A DNA stretch of 44,936 bases from Candidatus Gastranaerophilales bacterium (lineage in GTDB: Bacteria > Cyanobacteriota > Vampirovibrionia > Gastranaerophilales > Gastranaerophilaceae): contig CALUWL010000007.1 in the NCBI GenBank assembly GCA_944324445.1, forward strand, positions 1 to 44,936, given 5' to 3'. Below are positions 42,752 to 44,936 of the stretch, one piece after another (position 1 is the first letter of the stretch; every line of letters starts with the position of its first letter). The translations under genes were made by a program, and so were the position numbers. The notes below the pieces were generated by a model. The model had not been told where the DNA came from. It worked only from the letters and a program-made list of their open reading frames with translations, and did no database searches.

Positions 42752-43104
42752 TTATTTTGAACTTAAGCTTGCTTTCCAATAAACTTTAAAATTTTCAATT
42801 TCATCAAAAGTTTTATTATAATCTCCCTTGAAACAAATTGTTCTATCGTCGATGTAAAGATAAGACGGTAATTTTACATTTGTTATGTCTTTAAAAAATT
42901 TATCCAAATTATTATTGATTAACCATTTTGCTGCAAGCATTAAATTCCTTGTCGTAAAAAGATATAATTCAGCATTTTGAGATAATTTTTCTAAAAATTC
43001 ATAGGCTCCTTCTTTAATTTCAGGAATATAATTTTCATCAAATTTCTCTTTCCCGTATTCATTCAATACGCCGTCTAAATCTATAAGTATTTTTTGGTGT
43101 ACAT
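42752..43104 (-). pseudogene. HAD-like hydrolase, frameshifted near the start
   Basis: The body (NEYGKEKFDENYIPEIKEGA...ELYLFTTRNLMLAAKWLINN...YLYIDDRTICFKGDY) is a small HAD-fold hydrolase of the hypothetical-nucleotidase kind. The essential N-terminal ILIDLDGVLN lies just upstream but is joined to the ATG at 43104 only if one base is added: the run after ATGTACACC has six A (43090-43095), while the sister copy at 43723 has seven and reads MYTKKILIDLDGVLNEYG in frame. The copy is therefore probably frameshifted, or expressed from the alternative TTG without the nucleophile Asp. Slippage in an A-tract or a sequencing error are both possible. Confidence 0.65.
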
Positions 43105-43233
43105 AAGATTTTATTTATTTTACCTTATAATGCTATTATCTTTATTAAAATCTATATTATTTGTTATAATATTACATTAAAATAAGAAAATTATCAATAT
43201 AGATAACATTATATTGGATTTATAAAAAATAAT

Positions 43234-43262
43234 ATAACCTCTAATATTAAAAAAGAGGTTAT
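43234..43262 (+). promoter_or_regulatory. Hairpin sequestering the HTH gene's ribosome-binding site
   Basis: ATAACCTCT (43234-43242)/AGAGGTTAT (43254-43262), 11-nt A/T loop. The right arm holds the GAGG ribosome site and ends one base before the ATG at 43264, so translation may be limited by the structure. Confidence 0.55.
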
Positions 43263-43263
43263 T

Positions 43264-43581
43264 ATGGAGCTAAAGAAAAAATTAGGTAAACGAATACAAG
43301 AATTGCGCCTAAAAAACAATTGGAAGCAAGCAGAACTTGCTGAAAAAGTCGGGATTGCAAATAAGACTCAAAGCTGTATTGAAACAGGTAAAAATTTTCC
43401 TTCATCCGAATTAATAGAAAAATATGCAAAAGCCTTTAATATTAAACTGGCTGATTTGTTGAATATATCTCATATTGAAGATACAAGTATTTTATTAAAA
43501 GAAATTCAAAATATTTTAAATAGTGCAAATGATGAGGAAATTAGATTAATTTATAAAATTGTAAAAAGTGTTACAGATTAG
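43264..43581 (+). CDS. XRE-family HTH regulator
   Basis: 105 aa. N-terminal Cro/C1-type HTH: KLGKRIQELRLKNNWKQAELAEKVGI (residues 6-31) then SCIETGKNFPSSELIEKYAKAFNIKLADLLNI. A short helical C-terminal region (TSILLKEIQNILNSANDEEIRLIYKIVKSV) probably mediates dimerisation. It is transcribed away from the HAD gene; upstream there is a TTATC-AATATA-GATAA inverted repeat (43191-43206) and a TATAAT (43165-43170). The divergent HAD/HTH layout is repeated, in decayed form, at 43584-44019. Confidence 0.85.
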   Translation: MELKKKLGKRIQELRLKNNWKQAELAEKVGIANKTQSCIETGKNFPSSELIEKYAKAFNIKLADLLNISHIEDTSILLKEIQNILNSANDEEIRLIYKIVKSVTD

Positions 43582-43583
43582 TT

Positions 43584-43723
43584 TTATTTTGAACTTAAGC
43601 CTATTTTCCAATAAACTCTAAACTTTTCAATTTTATTTAGGTTATATCTTTAAAAACCACGTTTTCTTTTCCGTATTCATTCAATACGCCGTCTAAATCT
43701 ATAAGTATTTTTTTGGTGTACAT
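43584..43723 (-). pseudogene. Remnant of a second HAD hydrolase copy
   Basis: The ATG at 43723 reads MYTKKILIDLDGVLNEYGKE, the intact HAD motif I, then VVFKDIT and a TAA. Further on, the same C-terminal end as the first copy appears (IEKFRVYWKIGLSSK, stop at 43584-43586). Two internal segments present in the copy at 42752 are therefore missing. It shares a block of about 45 identical bases with the 5' end of copy 1, apart from the A-tract length. Confidence 0.7.
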
Positions 43724-43751
43724 ATTAAGATTAACCTCTCTATTTTATTTT

Positions 43752-43779
43752 TTATTTTTTGCATGCATGCAAAAAATAA
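43752..43779. promoter_or_regulatory. 28-bp perfect palindrome, operator candidate
   Basis: TTATTTTTTGCATGC and its exact complement, sharing GCATGCATGC at 43761-43770. It lies 27 bp before the ATG of the HTH pseudogene, with a second palindrome GCATATATGC at 43801-43810 overlapping that ATG. The shared GCAT/ATGC edges suggest sites for one regulator. Confidence 0.5.
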
Positions 43780-43806
43780 TTAAATAATAGCATTAAAATT
43801 GCATAT

Positions 43807-44019
43807 ATGCAAAGCAATGAATTACAAAAACTAGGTAATCATATAAAAAAATTATGAAAAGAAAGAAAACTAACAATTAGTGCTTTATGCTATAAAAATG
43901 GTCTTGAACCCTCTACAATAAGCAGAATAGAAAAAGGATTAGTTGAGCCTAAATATCTTACATTATTGAATATTGCCAAAGCCTTTGATTTAACACTAGT
44001 TGAATTTTTAAATTTTTAA
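43807..44019 (+). pseudogene. XRE-family HTH gene with an internal stop
   Basis: Reads MQSNELQKLGNHIKKL, a TGA (43855-43857), then KERKLTISALCYKNGLEPSTISRIEKGLVEPKYLTLLNIAKAFDLTLVEFLNF: a complete Cro/C1-type HTH of 70 codons. The stop sits where XRE proteins usually have Arg (KKLRKE), so a CGA-to-TGA change explains it. Trp is encoded by TGG elsewhere, so the code is standard. It forms the second divergent HAD/HTH pair with the remnant at 43584. Confidence 0.75.
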
Positions 44020-44041
44020 TCTAAAAGAATTAAAATAAATT

Positions 44042-44079
44042 AAAACCCTAAAATATTGTTTATTTTAGGGTTTTTAAGA
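44042..44079. terminator. Terminator, bidirectional
   Basis: 14-bp stem AAAACCCTAAAATA (44042-44055)/TATTTTAGGGTTTT (44061-44074), loop TTGTT, followed by T. It separates the HTH pseudogene from the convergent GH57 gene. Confidence 0.85.
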
Positions 44080-44102
44080 TTGTTATAAGATTAATAACGA
44101 TT

Positions 44103-44936
44103 TTATTTTTTAATTATTTGTGCTGCAATGAATTGTTCTTCCCTGTTTTCATATAAAGGAGCAAGTTTAACTTCTTGTTGAGGCATTGTTCCTTCTTCAA
44201 TCGGAAGATATACCCTGTAATCTATATCAGGGAAGCAATTATCTATTGATTCAATTGAAGATAATTCTTCTTCAACTATTGCGTTGTTATCTATCATATC
44301 GGCGATTTTTTCAAATCTTTCAACATGTTCTCTAAATCTGTCTGTAGCATAGTCTTTAGCTTGCCATGTTGTAATTAAGAATGGCCAATCTGAACTTTGA
44401 AGAAGCAGATTTTCTCTTGCAAGTTGATTTAGTGCGCGTTTTAAAAGATTGTTTTCAGGTATTTTTTCATATCTTGAAACAATATCTATTATTCTTTTTT
44501 CGCAAGAGTGAATTATAGGCCACATCCATTCTGTTAAGTGATTTTGCCATACCCAGAAGTGTCCGCCTTGTCCCCAAGAAGACTCAGGGATTTGGATAGC
44601 TTCAGTTGGCGGATGAGCTTTTAAGTATTCGCCTGCTGTCATCATTTCAACTTCGGGAACGTAATTATTAAGTTTTTTGATTACTTGCTTAATAAATTCA
44701 ATTCCTTCAAACCACCAGTGTCCGTATAATTCCGTATCAAAAGAAACCATAACAAGACCTTGTTTTCCGTTGTGAGAGTTTTTGTAATCGTTAAGCAAAT
44801 GATAAATCAAGTTTGTGTAATGGTCAGAATTTGAGTTAACTTGATTCATAGCTAACACCGGATCATAGAGCATTTTATCCCCAAGGTCAGTAGTAGATGA
44901 GGTTATTCTCCAATAGTGCATACCGGAGTTACAGTC
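44103..44936 (-). CDS. GH57 family 1,4-alpha-glucan branching enzyme, C-terminal part (continues beyond window)
   Basis: The reading frame is open to the window edge (DCNSGMHYWRITSS), so the N-terminal catalytic barrel lies outside. What remains contains GLVMVSFDTELYGHWWFEGI (catalytic Asp region of GH57 branching enzymes), PESSWGQGGHFWVWQNHLTEWMWP, and the DUF1957-type C-terminal helical part LLLQSSDWPFLITTWQAKDYATDRF. These make it a glycogen-branching enzyme of the archaeal/cyanobacterial GH57 type, moving alpha-1,4 segments to alpha-1,6 positions. It ends with a C-terminal extension of about 40 residues (IDYRVYLPIEEGTMPQQEV...). Confidence 0.85.
   Translation of the reverse strand, partial: DCNSGMHYWRITSSTTDLGDKMLYDPVLAMNQVNSNSDHYTNLIYHLLNDYKNSHNGKQGLVMVSFDTELYGHWWFEGIEFIKQVIKKLNNYVPEVEMMTAGEYLKAHPPTEAIQIPESSWGQGGHFWVWQNHLTEWMWPIIHSCEKRIIDIVSRYEKIPENNLLKRALNQLARENLLLQSSDWPFLITTWQAKDYATDRFREHVERFEKIADMIDNNAIVEEELSSIESIDNCFPDIDYRVYLPIEEGTMPQQEVKLAPLYENREEQFIAAQIIKK

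Noticed and set aside
42752-43066. Intact 104-aa HAD protein starting at TTG
   Set aside because: It would lack the motif I Asp residues that are encoded just upstream in the same frame, so a broken start is the better reading.
43855-43857. TGA read as tryptophan or glycine (alternative code)
   Set aside because: Other genes end in TGA or use TGG for Trp, and the position fits Arg (CGA) better.

Overview
The window is an AT-rich (roughly 30% G+C by eye), gene-dense bacterial chromosome segment. The lipopolysaccharide-export genes (lptB, lptF/G), a TolC-type outer-membrane protein and peptidoglycan genes indicate a diderm cell. Small proteins opening with MNNINFKARL or MINSIQPTQQN, several pilin-like proteins and the overall style suggest a non-photosynthetic gut cyanobacterial relative (Vampirovibrionia/Melainabacteria, Gastranaerophilales-like). 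That placement is from protein style, not from a marker gene or a search, and is moderate in confidence. No tRNA, rRNA, CRISPR array or recognisable transposase gene was seen.

Positions 1-20260 are mostly co-directional plus-strand housekeeping genes: the 3' part of nusA, a formyltransferase, lptB-lptF/G, a phosphodiester glycosidase, a pilin-like protein, ribH, two envelope or hypothetical proteins, an RseP-type M50 protease, a GT2 glycosyltransferase, murC-murB-ddl-ftsQ, then (after a minus-strand HEAT-like gene) pyrH-frr-cdsA-rnc-rpe. Short overlaps point to long operons for envelope growth and division. Positions 20260-32240 are mixed: hsp20, prmC and small genes on the minus strand; a degenerate LmbE-like protein, a large TPR protein, dus and a GIY-YIG protein on the plus strand; two lineage-style small proteins; a PTPS/QueD-like protein without the catalytic Cys; a SulP/EamA pair truncated at a common junction; and groES-groEL. 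Positions 32400-44936 hold pnp, an XRE regulator facing a pilin gene, a lipoprotein, tolC, ogt, a high-molecular-weight-rubredoxin-like flavoprotein, EamA and MATE transporters, a GNAT protein, a decaying duplicated HAD/HTH module, and the C-terminal part of a GH57 branching enzyme.

The most unusual signal is a G+C-rich, hairpin-based repeat family at two loci. One copy set (8311-8664) is inserted in frame inside the M50 protease gene, with three identical 46-bp blocks that each encode EPSELSESLASEGEG. The other (29840-30244) is a tandem array in the 3' region between groEL and its terminator-like palindrome. The two loci share a fixed skeleton (GTGTGTGA - CGTGGCGG - hairpin - GCGAACAG - CGAAA). 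At the best-matched position the 6-bp stem has entirely different sequence at each locus but stays fully paired around a 5-nt G...A loop. This looks like a mobile palindromic element under structural constraint that can also be tolerated inside a protein, similar in concept to REP/BIME elements and to the Rickettsia palindromic elements found in genes.

Other points include a recurrent leaderless-promoter layout (a -10 box 5-8 nt from the start codon) at six genes, several structured leaders (before 5795, 26922, 28108 and 43264), an operator-like inverted repeat between the XRE gene and the pilin gene, and a 28-bp perfect palindrome before a broken HTH gene.
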